64,000 bases of DNA from Megalobrama amblycephala (lineage: Eukaryota > Chordata > Actinopteri > Cypriniformes > Xenocyprididae), in NCBI RefSeq assembly GCF_018812025.1, contig NC_063061.1, positions 38,935,293 to 38,999,292 on the forward strand, in the 5' to 3' direction. How positions within the stretch are numbered: the stretch's first letter is position 1; each line of letters begins with the position of its first letter. Shown in pieces: positions 36,094 to 51,000 of the stretch. Both the position numbers and the translations under genes were made by a program. The notes under the pieces were generated by a model, which saw only the letters and a list, made by a program, of their open reading frames with translations, was not told the DNA's origin and searched no databases.

Positions 36094-39000
36094 TTTATTA
36101 TGTCTTTTAATTCAAGCATATTTAATACAATTATACCAATAAACATCTGCTTTAAAGACGTATTTTTTACCATTAGTTATTCCTCATTTTTCATTCTACT
36201 TTCTCTTCCTTTCACTTTTTATTTTTCTTTCATGATAATACCCATCACCAACACAAAAAAATAAAATAAAATAAATAATAATTAGAGACATAGCCAATAC
36301 ATACATAATTAAGCACTTTTACATATAGAAAAAAAACAAGAAATACACACACACACAAATAAAAAATTAGACATTCACATAACCATTTCTAAATCTTATA
36401 ATGACACCTAATTCCTAATAAGTAATTCAAATAGTATTATATAAACATAAGTTAATAATAATATTAAATAAGTAAATAAAAAAAAGAAATAATAATAATA
36501 ACATTAATAGTAATAAGTAAGTTAAAAGGGAGGCAGAATTATACAAGAATGTAATTAAAACATGCATTCCTTTATTTTTTATGATATATAATTAATTTTA
36601 AAGGTGTCTAAATCTTTTCAAAAAGTATACTTTTGCTCTTAATTTCATATGTCATCCAACTTCTGACAAACATCAAACCAAATATTTTAGATGTTTTAGC
36701 CTCACTTTTTAAAACCTATGTAACATTTACCAATAAATTTTAAATAATAATTTAACAAAATAAAGTAGCATGAAATAATGCTGGTAGTGCCCCATATTTG
36801 TGCTCCATGTCTTTACTGCTGTTTTTTTTTTTTTTTTCTCCTCAGGGTCATCTGACTTTGTACAATTCACAGTACAATAAATTATGACTCTTTTCTACAG
36901 TTGATTTGAATCATGTGATTATGACACTTACATATTGACCATTTCAGTAAAACATTAGCAGTGACACTCATGTTTTAACATCTTAGTCATGGGACTTTTT
37001 ATGATGGAAAATTTGACCATTATAATTTTCAAGCAGAAATTTAACCCTAACCCTGACAATTTGCCTTAGAGGAACTGTTCGATGAAGTTATTACCCAAGT
37101 TCAGTCTCTTTTACATGACTGTCCTCATGATGTTTCTGATTAACACATTGTTTTCTCCAAGGCTTCAGTCAGTGTGAGGAGGGCTGGCGGCCATACGAGG
37201 AGAAATGTTACTTCTTCTCCTCGGACATGAAGACGTGGCACGACGCGCTGGAGGACTGTGTCAGCAAGGGAAGTAATCTGATGAGCATCAAGGACATCCA
37301 CGAGCGGGTGAGACACACACAGCAGTAACAATGAGAAACAGATGACATTAACAAATGCATTCGAGACGTCACCCTTCTGTTCTGTTCAGACGTGGGTCCG
37401 GACGCAGATCGGAACCTCCATCTTCTGGATCGGACTGAATGACGTGGCGTCAGAGGGAAACTGGGAATGGAGTGATGGGAGTGTTTTCTACCCCTACCTG
37501 TCGTAAGTCAGACATTCACTCTCACAACCGATTTCTTCATTGTGTAGCTCTGCATTGTGAAAATGAAAAGCTGCTGCTGTTGACAGTTTTCAGAGTTTTT
37601 GCAGGAACGCATGGTTTCTATTTTGAGAAACAGATGCAGAAGTTTCCCACACTGATCACTAAAATGATCCCTCAAATATCTTTACAGTAACAGGCCTATC
37701 TATAGTGTATTATCTGAAGTTCTGTGTAAGGAGTTTGGGATTGAAGAATTCCCATCCCCATGACAGAAAAACACTTGTGTGAATTGCAGGTATTGGAAGG
37801 AGGGTCAGCCGGACAACTGGGGAGATAATGAGGATTGTGGGCAGGTTCAGGGCGCCAGTGACGGCAGATGGAATGATGAAACCTGCACAGCCAGACGCCA
37901 GTATATCTGTAAACGACTAAACCGTACGTATGATGCATCACACATAAGGTTAGAGAGTCAGACTGGTAACCCGAAGGTTGCAGGTTCGATTCTCAATACT
38001 GGCAGGAAATGACTGAGGTGCCCTAGAGCAAGACACCAAACCTGGGTGTGTTCACTATTCATTACTACTCCAAGTGCAGAGGAAGTGCATGGGTTACCAT
38101 ACTTGGCCTTCACATGTCACTTTAACATACAGAGAGAGTTTATATGTCTGTGTCTTTCTCCAGCTAACCCTACTCCGCTCTGTGACACGGAGAACGGCTG
38201 GCAGCCCTACGGCTCAAACTGCTACAAACGAAGGGCGGGCGCTCGGAAGAGCTGGGCGGCGGCTCGCAGCGACTGTGTCAGAGAGGGCGGAGACTTGGTG
38301 TCCATCACATCTTCTGAGGAGGAGCAGTACGTCACCAGCCGTCTGGACGCGTCCGCCTTTGACCTCTGGATCGGGTTTTCCACAATGGTGAGAATCATCA
38401 GTTAGATCTTCACTGGACCGCTCAAGCATGATGAAATTTGTTGTATAATTGGTTGATAAACAACAAACTTTATTTTTTATTTAGTTTTTATCTCTTAAAA
38501 CAAGACTGCCAGGGCAATCACCTCCCTTCTTTTCACAGAAATGCACAACTTTATCCTGTCAAATTCAACCAAATGCCACGACTTTTACCTGGTCTGATGC
38601 AAGTACTTCCACATACGTAAACTGGCCGGAGGGACAACCTGATCTCACGTAAGACAACTGTTAAACTAGTTAGTTTTATCAGTGTGTTTCTCACCGTCTG
38701 AAGAGTCTATAATGAAATAAAGTGTTTCAGTGTCGACCTGTGTGATGATAACTGAAACTGTCACTGTTGGATCTAGTGACAAAGCCAACGGCGTGTGCAC
38801 TGCTATGATAAAAGAAGCAACAGAGGATTATGGGAAATGGAGAACACACGTCTGCCGTCATGAGCGACCTTACATGTGCAAGAGAGCTTTGAATAGTAAG
38901 ATCCAGAGTTGTTTTGTCCCTCTGTGTTTGTGCGCTGAGATAAAGTATTTCGCATGATTCTGTCATTGATGTTACAAATGAATTTAGTCATTATAAATGT

Positions 39001-42000
39001 GCCTCAAACTCTTTTGGGATCAGAGATATGCTCTTATGTTTCTGTCACTCCAGCCATTTGTCCTTCCGGATGGTTGAGTTTCTCAGGAAGCTGTTACTGG
39101 TTGGTCAGTAACCAGAATCTCTTGACCAGCTGGTATCTGGCTCAGACCAAGTGCTTTGACATGGGCGCAAACCTCCTGACCATCAAAAAGTGAGAATACT
39201 GACTGAAGTTTAAGGGAGATTCGTTTGGATTGTAAAGGCTCACATACATTGTTTGTTTTCATCTCTAGTGAAGCGGAGCAGTTCTTCATTAACGCACAGT
39301 TGCCTGATTTTCACCAGGTGGATATTCCTGATCTGTGGATTGGCATTTCAGGTGAGTGATTCATACAATAGAGGATTTTACCCTAAACACTATCAGCTCC
39401 CACTGGAGAAAGACTTCAGTTCAAGTTTTTACTGTCCCTCCTGGGGTTTCAGAATGAGTTTTAGCCAAACATCTGTCCTTGAAGACAATAAAGATGGTCT
39501 CTGATCAGAAAGTACTATGATCTGCATCAGTTATCTGTACGTGAACAATCTTGGTGCTGTCTTTCTGATTCATAACACCATCAGATAAGGACCAAGATGG
39601 GACGTTTAGGTGGGTGGACAAAACTGCAGTTGAGTTTTCAAACTGGAGCCCAAATTTCCCTCAGAATACAGCAAACCAGTGGGACTGTGGCCAGATTTAC
39701 ACCGGTAAGATTATTGGTTGTCGGGAAGACACTCAATGTCACAATATTAGCTTCAAAAGATTTTGAGCTGAATCTGTTTTTATTTCTGGTATTAGGAAAT
39801 TATGCTGGAAAGTGGGAAAGTACCAACTGCTTTAAAAATCTTGGATACATCTGCAAGATGCCAGGAGGACAGAATGTGAAGCCCACGTCAGCTCCAGGTG
39901 AAGTCCCACACTGAATGTACCGGCTGGTGTTTGGCTTTATGGTCAGGGGTGCAAAACACAGTTCCTGGAGGGCCTGCAGAGTTAGTTCCAGCCCTGCTCC
40001 AACACACAGACCTGTAGTTTTCAAATAACACACACTAGAAGATTTTCAAAACTCAACCGATTTGAAAACTGTGGGAGACCACAGACACAATGACAGTTTC
40101 AACCAATTTCAACCAAAAACACACTAGATGATTCGACCAGACTGTGAGACCACACACCTGTTTATTGCAGGAACGATTTCACACTGAGACAAGATCTCAC
40201 AGAGACTCACGAGATCAAACGTGACGTCTTTTTCAAACATAGTCCTTAAAAAAAGATTTTTTGCCATGCCGTCGTTTTACGCCGGACTGCTTCACAAACG
40301 AGGCTCAATTCAACACAAAAGATGAACATGACGGCACATGCTAGTGGATGAGTTGAATCAACTCCACAGCAACTACATAAATTTATCCACTAACCATTCA
40401 GAAATGTCCAGTTTCATTCTAAAAGTTGTAACTTCTTCCTGAGTCTCTCCATCAGTGTCGACTCCGGTTTGAACAATGTAAGGCTGAACACCGTTACTGA
40501 CAATCCTCATTTTGGCTGCGTGAGATTCTCCAGCTTTGTTGTTGTTGAGCTGTTAAAGCTCCGCCCTCTTCTGGAAAGCGGAGCTCATTTGCATTTAAAG
40601 GGACACACACAAAAACGGCGTGTTTTTGCTCACACCCAAATAGGGGCAAATTTGACAAGCTATAATAAATGATCTATGGGGTATTTTGAGCTCAAACTTC
40701 ACACACACATTCTGGGGACACCAGAGACTTATATTACATCTTGTGAAAGGGCATAGTAGGTCCCCTTTAAATAATAATAATAATAATAATTTGTTACATT
40801 TATATAGTGCTTTTCTGGGTACTCAAAACGCTTTTACATATAGTAGGGGGAATCTCCTCAACCACCACCAATGTGCAGCATCCACCTGGATGATGCAACG
40901 GCAGCCATATTGCGCCAGAACGCCCACCACACACCAGCTTATTGGTGGAGAGGAGTGATGAAGCCAATCAGTGTAATGAGATGATTATGAGGCCATGGTG
41001 GACAAAGGCCAATGGGCAAATCTGGCCAGGATGTCGGGGTTACACCCCTACTCTTTTCGAAGGACATCCTGGGATTTTTAACGACCACAGAGAGTCAGGA
41101 CCTCGGTTTAACGTCTCATCCGAAGGACGGTGCTTTTTGACAGTATAGTGTCCCCATCACTATACTGGGGTGTTAGGACCCACACAGACCACAGGGTGAG
41201 CGCCCCCTGCTGGCCTCACTAACACCTCTTCCAGCAGCAACCTAGTTTTCCCAGGAGGTCTCCCATCCATTGTACTAACCAGGCTCAGCCCTGCTTAGCT
41301 TCAGTGGGCAACTAATCTTGGGCTACAGGGTGATATGACTGCTGGCAATAATAATCGTAATGACACCACACAATAAAGCAGTGGTTCCCAAACCTGTCCC
41401 CTGCACATTTTGTATGTCTCCCTCATCTATCACACCTGATTCAATTCATGTGCTCATTAATAGCGACAGCAAGACCTGAAATAGGTGTGTCAGATGAGGG
41501 CGACATACAGTACAATGTGTGCAGGGCTGGGGGTTGTCCAGGACAGGTTTGGGAACCACTGCAATAGAGGATTTTTTGGACAAAAAATGGTTTGTGACAA
41601 GCCTCGAATCAGGCTGCATCCGCAACCCCACGTAACTATCGTTCACCCCTGGATTTGGAGATTTTGCATTTTCAGACTGCCTGCTTTTTCTTTCTTTTTT
41701 TTTTTTTTTTTTGCATTGAATGTGAAAGCAGTTCAATAAACATAACAGTTGAGTTAGTGTCAGTGTTGTGTTTTTACTTTGATACATGTGAAGCTGGAGG
41801 TTCAATGAATGTTTTTCTGCAGATTCACACTGTGATGAAGGATATCTGCTCTTCGGTGAACACTGCTATCACTTTGAGTCCGAATCAGTCAAGACCTGGC
41901 AGGATGCAGAAAGCTACTGTGTGGCTCAAAATGGACACCTGGTCAGCATCCACAACCAGGAGACAATCAGTTTTCTGACAGGTGCGACGGCAGACAGAAT

Positions 42001-45000
42001 GACTTCTATCCTAGAGATTCTCCAACAAAGAGTTTTACTCCTGGATCATTTTGCTCACAAAAGCTCACCGTAATGACGTTTTGTTTCTCACAGCTCACAT
42101 GAGCAGATCTTCCTGGGTGGGTCTCAATGACATCGACAGAGAGGGAACATTTGTGTGGACAGACGGAACTCAAGCTGTAAGTTATCAGACCTTAAACTTC
42201 ATCAAATGAACCGATACATCTGACTGCACAAAGTGAGAAAGCTTCTGGTGCATACGCATACCTGAGAAATGCTGAGAAACTATTTCGAGTTCAATCCTCA
42301 CCCTGTAGAAAGAGCAATGATTCTGGATCAGCTTTATTTTGAGTGTATGTGTTTCTCTGAAGGACTTCCTGCCGTGGGAGACGAACCAGCCTGATAACTG
42401 GCAGAATAATGAAGACTGTGTTCACATCCGAGGGACTGAGCACCAAGATACAGGGAAAATCAACGACCTGCCCTGCACAGCCACTTACCCTTTCATTTGC
42501 CAGAAAGGTGGGAACTTTTCCTGTTTGATTTTATTGTTTACACATATATTGTTCAATGCATTGTTTTAGTGAGTTACACTAGCCTTTCGTTAATCTACTT
42601 TATACCTATCATGTTCTTCAAATCCATTCAGTTCCATGAAGTTGTGATTCTGAAATATTGATTTATTTTATTATTAATTATTTTTCAGCAAAAGGTCAAG
42701 GGCCACCCGCTCCCCCAACAACTGGTCCAGGTACAGATTATACATACATATATACACATCCTGAAAATGTTAACCCCTTAGTATATGCGTATTCATCTTT
42801 ATGATTTTAGAAATCCAGAAAAATGTAAATCTAATAACAACAGGAAAAATTAATCAAAAATCATGTGTACAGACAGTAAGATTTCCTTCTTCCATTGAAG
42901 CTCAAAATGCTCTTTAGATGATGTCTGATCCCGCTGGAGAACATGATCCTCAGTTTAAGTTCATGTTGCTCCAGATGCACAGCAAACACTGAGACATTCT
43001 TACATTCATGTTTGTTTCAGATTTACTTATGGTACATTTCTGTCTCTTCGCATTCGACTGTAAAGGGTACGTTTATACTGAAAATGGAAAACTTTTTCCT
43101 TTGCATTTTTCACGTAAGGACAATCGCCATTATCAAATTGATCCTCATTCACATGGATCCACGAAAACAAATAAAAGTGCTGTATTCTGCTGCCAGGCCA
43201 GTAGATGGCAATGTCACTTTGTAAAGAAAAACCATGCGCCTGCAGACTGAACACGTATACTCATGTGCGCGACATTACCGTTTTCACAAATGTGCGTTTG
43301 TGTAGTTTACACAGAGACGACAACAGTAAACTTCACTTGGAAACCCGTTTTTAAAAGTTTGTGCTTTCAGGCCCCCAGAACGCCATTATTGTGTAAATGA
43401 AAGGCCAAAACGCATAAAAAGTTTCACGTTTTTAGTTGAAAATGGAGTCAAGTAAATGACCCCTTAGTGTCCAATTATTCCACTCTTGAACTTCTTATTT
43501 CCTTTACTGCTTCTGTCAGGCTGGAATGAGAAGTGCGGCTCCTGGGTCGCCGACCCGTTCAATGATTACTGTTACCTGTTTACGACTCTGTCCATGAGAA
43601 AGTGGGCTGATGCCCGTGCAGATTGTGTGAATCAGGGTGGAGATCTGATCAGCATCACCGAGCCGTTTGAACAGGGCTTCATCCAAGGTTAGTTTTGAAC
43701 ACAGACATGCCAGTTACATTTGGAGTTTCTGAATGGACTTTTCCAGATCCTTTTACACTCATTTCTGACATTCACTCATCTTCAGCTCAGATCCAGGCGG
43801 TTCCCACAGGAGTTTCCCTGTGGATGGGGGCTCATGACTCCATCACCGAGGGCGGCTGGACGTGGACAGATGGTTCTCCCTTCCGCTACATAAACTGGGC
43901 TGCAGGTGATGCTTTACGATGAGATGATGAAGCATCTTTTAAACTTTTTTTTCTTCATTTATCCAATTTCAAGTTAAATGGAGAAGATAATCTGCACGTT
44001 TAATTGACTGTTAAAGGAAACCCTGATGATTATTACGGTGAAGACTGCCTGTCCATTCTGATCAACTCTGGAGCGTGGAATGACGATAACTGTGAGAATA
44101 ACAGAGGATATATCTGCAAGCGTCGTGGTGCGTTCTGCTGCCCCATTCATACCTACAGAAATGAGATGTAATGAAGTATTGATAGAGTTTAGAAAACATG
44201 TCTTCTCTCTTTTCAGGGAATACACCCGAGCCTCCTCCGCCACATGATGGTATGTTTGGCTTCTGTTTATTATGTAACGTGCAACTCTAGAGCCTTTCTG
44301 AGTTTCTGCTTGTCTTCTTCTCTAGGTTTCTACACCACATACGCCTGTCAGGACTCCAGCTTGGTCCTTCACTGCCCCCAGAACAGCGTCATCAACATCC
44401 AGTCGGCTTTTTACGGACGCCGCAGTGACAAGATCTGCCCATATGGAGACGGAGCCTCTGGTAACTCACAGCACTAAGAGTGTAAATGAGTAGGTTTCAA
44501 TTGTTCGTACAGGATTTCTGACGTACTGGTGATCTTTCAGGTGTGTGCACTGTTGAGGGAACGCTGGCTTTGGCCAGGAAAAACTGTGATAACAGAGAGT
44601 TCTGTTTCCTGTTCGCACACGCTGAGACTGACCCCTGCCCGACCGTCTCCAAATACCTGGAGGTGGTTTTCAGCTGTGAGCAGAACGGTGAGAGAGGACC
44701 TGAATATGAATGAAAGAAATGTTGTAAATGCTTGAAGTCACTGTCTGAACATCATCCCAATTAAAAAGAGGTTTAGATGAAGAAGGAGAAAAAAACTTGA
44801 AAAAACTTCTAATGCAGTAGTAAATGTTGCAGTAGATGATCTTGATGATTCTGTGTTTCCAGTGTGTTTGAGAGGCTTGGGTGTGGAGGATGGAAATGTC
44901 ACTAATTCAATGCTCTCGGCATCATCATCTCTCAGTGGAAATGGGCCGGATAAAGGTCGCCTGAATGGGAACTCATGCTGGATGCCCTCTGCTTCCGGTC

Positions 45001-48000
45001 AGTCTCCTGAATCACCCATAGTAAGGTTTTAGATATAAGTCCTTCACATCTCCTCCCTGACGTTCCAACTCACACTGTGTGTTTCAGCAAACTCCTGGAT
45101 TCAGGTGAATGTGGGACAGCTGAAGAAGATCACCGGGGTGGTCATTCAGGGCTGCCCGTCAACAGAGCACTGGGTTACTATGTTTAAGATCCAGACCAGC
45201 ACAGATGGCCTGAACTGGAATGACTACAGCAGTGACGGAGGGGTAAAAACACACATGCTCATAGTTGTTCTGAGGAGCATCTATGCATCTATCTGAAAAG
45301 ATCAGACATGATGAGTTCATGCGATGCTGATGGTGATTCTGTCACAGGAGTATCCGGGTTCTGTGGACAAGACGACTCCAGAGACACGCTTGTTGGGGAC
45401 GCCGATCTCCGCACAGTACGTCCGGGTTCTGCCGCTGCAGTGGAATGGTCAAGTGGGATTGCGTCTGGACATTCTGGGCTGCGTACCGGACTGTGAGTTC
45501 AACAGAAGCGATGAATTTGTTGTTGTGGCTCTTTTAAACTGAAATAGAACTATAATTCAGTGTGTATTAAAACAGTCTTTTCCCTCTTTTTTGGGTTGTT
45601 GCCGTTTCTTCAGATGCTGTTTCTTGCAGTGCAAAACCCAACCTGGACCACTCCATAGACAGAATGACGTAATTATTCAGTCTTTGAATGTCTGAAACAC
45701 TGCACATCTGGTGTCTCCATTACTGAACACACCTGATTTAAATAATCAGCATAACGCTGGACATACAGTGCTGTGGAGTCGCAACCAATCATCTAAATCC
45801 TTTATAGTGCATGATGTAGAACAACTGTTATAGATTTACGTTTTACTTTGAATCACATTTAAACAGTGTTGGAGAAAGTTAATGCTCACATTTAGTCAAG
45901 AACTACAGTAACCATCATGTTCACACACAACGCCTCTACACTTAAGATTCTCTCAACATGGAGCTCCTGTCAGTCAATACATGGGAAAACAAAGTAACTT
46001 GTGTTACTTATTTGAAAAAGTAACTCAGATATTTTGTTGCAAATTTAAAAGTAATGCGTTACTTTACAAGTTACTTGAAATAAGTCATCTGATTATATAA
46101 CTCAAGTTACCTGTAATGCGTTACCTCCAACACTGCATTCAAAAGCATTTCTCTTTGTGTTCTTGTTGGTTTCAGGGTTCACTGCCCTGCGGGTTGTGCC
46201 AGGGAGGCGTATTCTGTGTACGGGACAGATATGTATCGCGGGGTATGAGTATGATAAATTATATCCTGACCCCCCGATTCTAGTGTAAGTGAACCAAACG
46301 CTTCAGTTGAGCATTTTTCTCATGATTCAGGACTCTAATATCTGTGCGGCTGCGATCCACGCCGGAGTGGTTTTGAATGACATCGGAGGAGACTGTACTC
46401 TGCTCAAAGCTGACGGTCAGAACTTCTACAGTGGATCCACCAGGAACGGCATCGTCTCCAGACAGTAAGTGTCTTCAGTCTTCTCTGGAATACCTGCGGA
46501 CGAGTCAGATATAGAGTGAAATGTGCTGTGTATTTGTGTCTCAGGTTCGATGGGCTCTACTCTGTGTCCTACCAATTTACTGATGGAGGTGAGACAAAGT
46601 CTTCTAACTAACCACAACATTATTCACTATTGCAAAGCTCTGAATGGTGTGTCTCTTTCAGAGTTGAGGTGTTCTGGTCCAGACTGGTACGAGTTTGGAG
46701 AGTTCTGCTACAAGCCATTCGAAGAGAAGACAACGTGGCATAATGCGCGGACGGCCTGCAGGAAGCTGGGAGCAGATCTGGCGTCGATCATGTCCATGAC
46801 GGAGCAGAGCTGGCTGGAAAGCTACCTGTACCTGGGTATGTGTATTTATTAGGGTACAAATAAACACACCGATTATGACTGAAATCACAGCTAGACCCTC
46901 TTTAGCTTCAGTATTAGTAAAGAGACGCTGCCAGGTAGAATAAATTCACACACAATCACTCTCTCACTTATGCATTCATATAAATGTAATCTTTACTGTG
47001 CTACTTCATCTGTATCTGATTTAGAATGAGCAGAATTATGTGAGAATTATAACGTCCCAAAGACAAAAGAACTGATAAAAATTAGATGTTATGTGGGACA
47101 ATAGCCTAGTGAGCAGCACTGTCGTATGTCAGAGCTGTGCACAAAACAACCTGTGTTCGAGTTTCAGCTCGAGGTTCAGGCTTATTTGTTCATTAATCAG
47201 TAACTAGTCGATGGCGACTCGACTTTCATCACATAATAGACTTTCAACCCCTAGTGTCAGGTGTAGTCACCTGTGAGTGTGTGTTTGTGTTGATTTCCAC
47301 TTTGTCCCGTAAAACAGCCACCAGTGACGTGTGGATCGGTCTGAATGATCTGGGCTTCTCGGGTTTGTTCTCGTGGTCAGATCATCATGAGGTCACGTTC
47401 ACACACTGGGCACCCGGAGAACCCAACAACCACCTGGGCTTCGATGAGGACTGTGTGGAGATGTACCATGAGGTACTGCACTCCATTTACTGACAAACAG
47501 ACATCTAGAATTAAACACAGGAGCATGAATGTCATCGTAATGCTTTGCGCCTTAGACGGGCCGATGGAATGACGTCACCTGCACGGAGTTGAATACCTAC
47601 ATCTGTAAAATGCCCAAAGGTCACTATCCTCTGCCCTCCGTCCAGCCCACCATCTACGGCTGTCCTCAGGTCAGTCCTGCGCTCTCATGGAGGCACAGCT
47701 GTGACTCTGAAACTGTCCGGCTGATCATGTGTCTGTTCTGCAGGGCTGGGATGTCTTTGAATATTCGTGCTATTGGTTTGAAGAAGCTGCTAGAAGCCGC
47801 GAGGAAGCCAAAGCGTTCTGTGAGAGTCGAAACAGCACTCTGCTGCATATCATGGACCTGTGAGTGTGTATTCGTATCCACTTTGTGAAATACTTCTGTA
47901 CTAGTAAAGCTGTTGTAACTGGTTCTGTTGCCTTCTGCAGGTATGAACAGGCTCATTTCACAGCTCTGATGGGCCGATACTCTGGTGACTGGTGGATCGG

Positions 48001-51000
48001 GCTGCGGGCGAGAGGTGGCGTGGCGGGAGTCGACTATTACTGGGACAACGATGCTTTAATAACCTACACCAACTGGGGCCGCAACGAGCCGAGTAATTCA
48101 GCTCAGCCTTTCTGTCCTATACGTTACACCTAACGTTCAAGACAAATGACATCATCGTTCATAAACCAATCAGATTTCATTGTCATCTCTAGATAACCAT
48201 GCTGGATCATGTGTCACTATGACGACGTCCCCGCTGGCAGGATTCTGGAATAACAAACAGTGTGAAGAATCATTTCCATTTGTGTGTGAAGCTCCACGTA
48301 ATGGCATCACTCCGCCGACGCCAGTTCCGACTCTGCCGCCAGTGACGGGATGTGAGAGCGGCTGGGGCGGACAGCCTCACTTCAGAAACTGCTACAGGGT
48401 GATTAAGTTTTGTCTTTTAAAGAATGCGGTTCAGAAATGCAAGGAAATGGAAAAGAAATGGAGTTCATATAATCCATTAAATGGCCATTTGCATCGCATG
48501 ATGTTTCAGAGAGCTGCTGACCGCAGAATGCCCAGAATGAGCTGTTTTCATTAGTGCATGTAAAGCCCTGTGTATACTTCGTTTTTTTATGCGTACGCTG
48601 GTGTATGCGCACAGTCGAATGCATAGCCTTGGAAAGTATATTTCATTTCACTCGTATGCGTACACAGGTGTTTGAAGCATGCACAGTTTGGACAATCTCT
48701 CACCACAAGTTACTACCCATGTAAACATCTTTGTATTCTTTCATGATAGAGTTGTACAAATGAGGGCACTTTCTAACCTCTTCACACAATCTCTTGTTTA
48801 TGTAGACCTCCATCGGCGCTGTAGCTTGCATGCGTTCCGGTCTGTTCTGTTTATGCAGGTTTTCTTTGATTACCTTGTGAATTGACGCTCCCAGGGCAAG
48901 GTTGCCACCCTGTGGGTGAACTAATTACTGCAAAATAAATTTAATGCTCGAACAAAGTTACAAAAATCAGACGGTGCACGTACTATTCTGATGACGAAAT
49001 TCACGTCCCGCGCACTGTACGCTGACCCTTGCGTACACGGAAACAGTGAACTATACTTTGGGCTTTATTGTTGTTGATTGTTCCGTGTTTTAAATGTCTT
49101 CTTGTTGATCTATTTGTGTTTGTGATTCTGCAGTTGTTCACAGTGGACTTTTCCCAGAAGAAGAGCTGGCAGGGGGCGAGAGACGACTGTCTGGCCCGCG
49201 GCGCCGATCTGGTCAGCATCCACAATCCCGAGGAGGAAATTTTCCTGACCGGCTATTCGAAGGGAAAGACCAAGTGGATTGGACTGAGCGTCAACCCGGT
49301 GGAAGGAGGTTTGTTTGCTTCCTGGTGATTAGGTCAGGTAAATAATTCTGAGTTTGACCTGTGTCTGACTGTTCTTCTCTAAGGTTACCACTGGAGCGAC
49401 GGGACGCCTGTCAGTCACACAAACTGGGGCCACGGCGAACCCAATGATCACAATGGGCGAGAAAACTGTGTGGAGATGGTGACCACCGACAATGGGACGT
49501 CCTATTGGAACGACCTGAATTGTGACGCCCACCAGGACTGGATCTGCATGATTGCTAAAGGAAAGAAGCCAATTATTCCACCGGAGCCTCCGTCCCCTGC
49601 TCCAGGTAACTCTGGAAGCTCTTTTGACCAATGAAACTCTTTGTGTGCTCCATTTCTGTGGTCGGAGTTCATGTTTGAAAATATTTTAGGAAATTCAAAG
49701 CTATTACTTTAAAAAAAGAACATGTGCATGTGGGTCTGTGTTGTAATAAAGGCATTTGTTATATGTTCTTTCAGCTCCAGAGTGTGGATCGAACCCAGGC
49801 TGGAGGAAGAACAATGGGATCTGTTATTACTATAATGACACGGATATCGTGGACTTTCACATGGCCCTTGTGAGATGTTATGAAGAAAAAGCTCAGCTGG
49901 TGTCTATTGCTGATGAAGCCGAGCAGTCTTACGTGGTCAGCCTGGTATGGCTCCAGTGTTTTCTGTTGTTTTTGAATGTTTGATCAATAATGCTCAACTG
50001 CACTAACCATTCTGAGTTTTCTTCTCTGTCTCTCTATTTGTTAGCAGCAATTCTCCACAAATGACATTAAAAATGAGTAAAATCTGTCAAAACATTAGTG
50101 AGATGTGGATCTGATTTGATGTTGTTGTTTTCAGGTGGGTACCGGTCAGGTGGCAGCAGCCTGGATTGGCATGAGAATGTTCGGGGTTGCGGGTGGAGAG
50201 TATTTGTAAGCCTTAAACATTTGAGTATTATTAGTGCTTCCACAGGTGTGTCTTTTACATATTCTTGGGCATGACGGTCAGTTGTTTCTCTGTGCAGGTG
50301 GATAGATCTGTCTCCGGTGACGTACGTGCACTGGGGTCCCGGAGAACCTAATGATGCCAACGGAGAAGAGCAGTGTGTCCAGATGAACAGACATCCAGGT
50401 GCCGCTCATGCACAAACATTTATTTATGCTAATGTATCTTTAATGTACCTTTCTGAAATCAGTACAAGAACCACAGCGTGATCAAGAAGAAAAATAATAC
50501 AGTCCAAATGAAGTTTCAGTGCGATGGTTGAAAAACTGCCCAGCACGTTGGGCAAACATTTAACCCAACCGCTGGGTTTGTCCATTTTCAACCCAAGCAT
50601 TTTTTAGAGTGCAGCTATATATTTATCGTATTTTAACACATATGATGTTCTTGGGCTTAATGTGAACGGTTTTGTTTTCTCAATAGGTTCATGGAACGAT
50701 GCGAACTGTGGTCGTGCCAGTGCTGGATATGTGTGTAAGAAATATCCAGGAAATGACCACACGCCTCCGCCTCCAACGGCATCATGGGACGGAAACTGTC
50801 CAGAGGGTACAGCTGATATAAAGCAACATACATGAATCACGGACCGGCATTTAGTCATTGTTGATTAATGAGCACTAGTGCTCCAGTCCAGGGTAATCTC
50901 GTGATGGTTCAGTGATTTTTTTTCATCTTAGGATGGATGAAATTCCGCAACAAATGCTACATATTCAAAGGAAACCACTACCATCAGTCTGAGATCAAGA

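Larger units (their letters stand above)
35636..44249 (+). other. Lectin receptor: signal peptide, CTLD1-5 and linkers (exons 1-19)
   Basis: Exons: 35636-35678 (signal peptide MFLFVFILVGLIHSG); CTLD1 37162-37307, 37390-37502, 37790-37923; CTLD2 38164-38387, 38539-38648, 38723-38895; CTLD3 39054-39189, 39269-39351, 39585-39704, 39796-39897; CTLD4 41823-41981, 42094-42176, 42363-42507; linker 42689-42730; CTLD5 43520-43687, 43786-43905, 44017-44127; linker 44217-44249. CTLD1 has EGQPDNW and RWNDETC, a complete galactose-type (QPD) site. CTLD2 has GQPD but lacks WND. CTLD3 has neither. CTLD4 has NQPDNW with INDLPC. CTLD5 has GNPDDYYGEDC with AWNDDNC. Linkers are Pro-rich (GPPAPPTTGP, PEPPPP). 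Confidence 0.87.

Noticed and set aside
40771..41346. Genuine 5S rRNA gene
   Set aside because: The 5S-like part carries many substitutions and is fused to a SINE body with an (ATT)n tail.
44863..46588. Separate DCBLD-type gene
   Set aside because: The exons continue in phase into CTLDs on both sides, no CUB domain is present, and the F5/8C-LCCL order is reversed.
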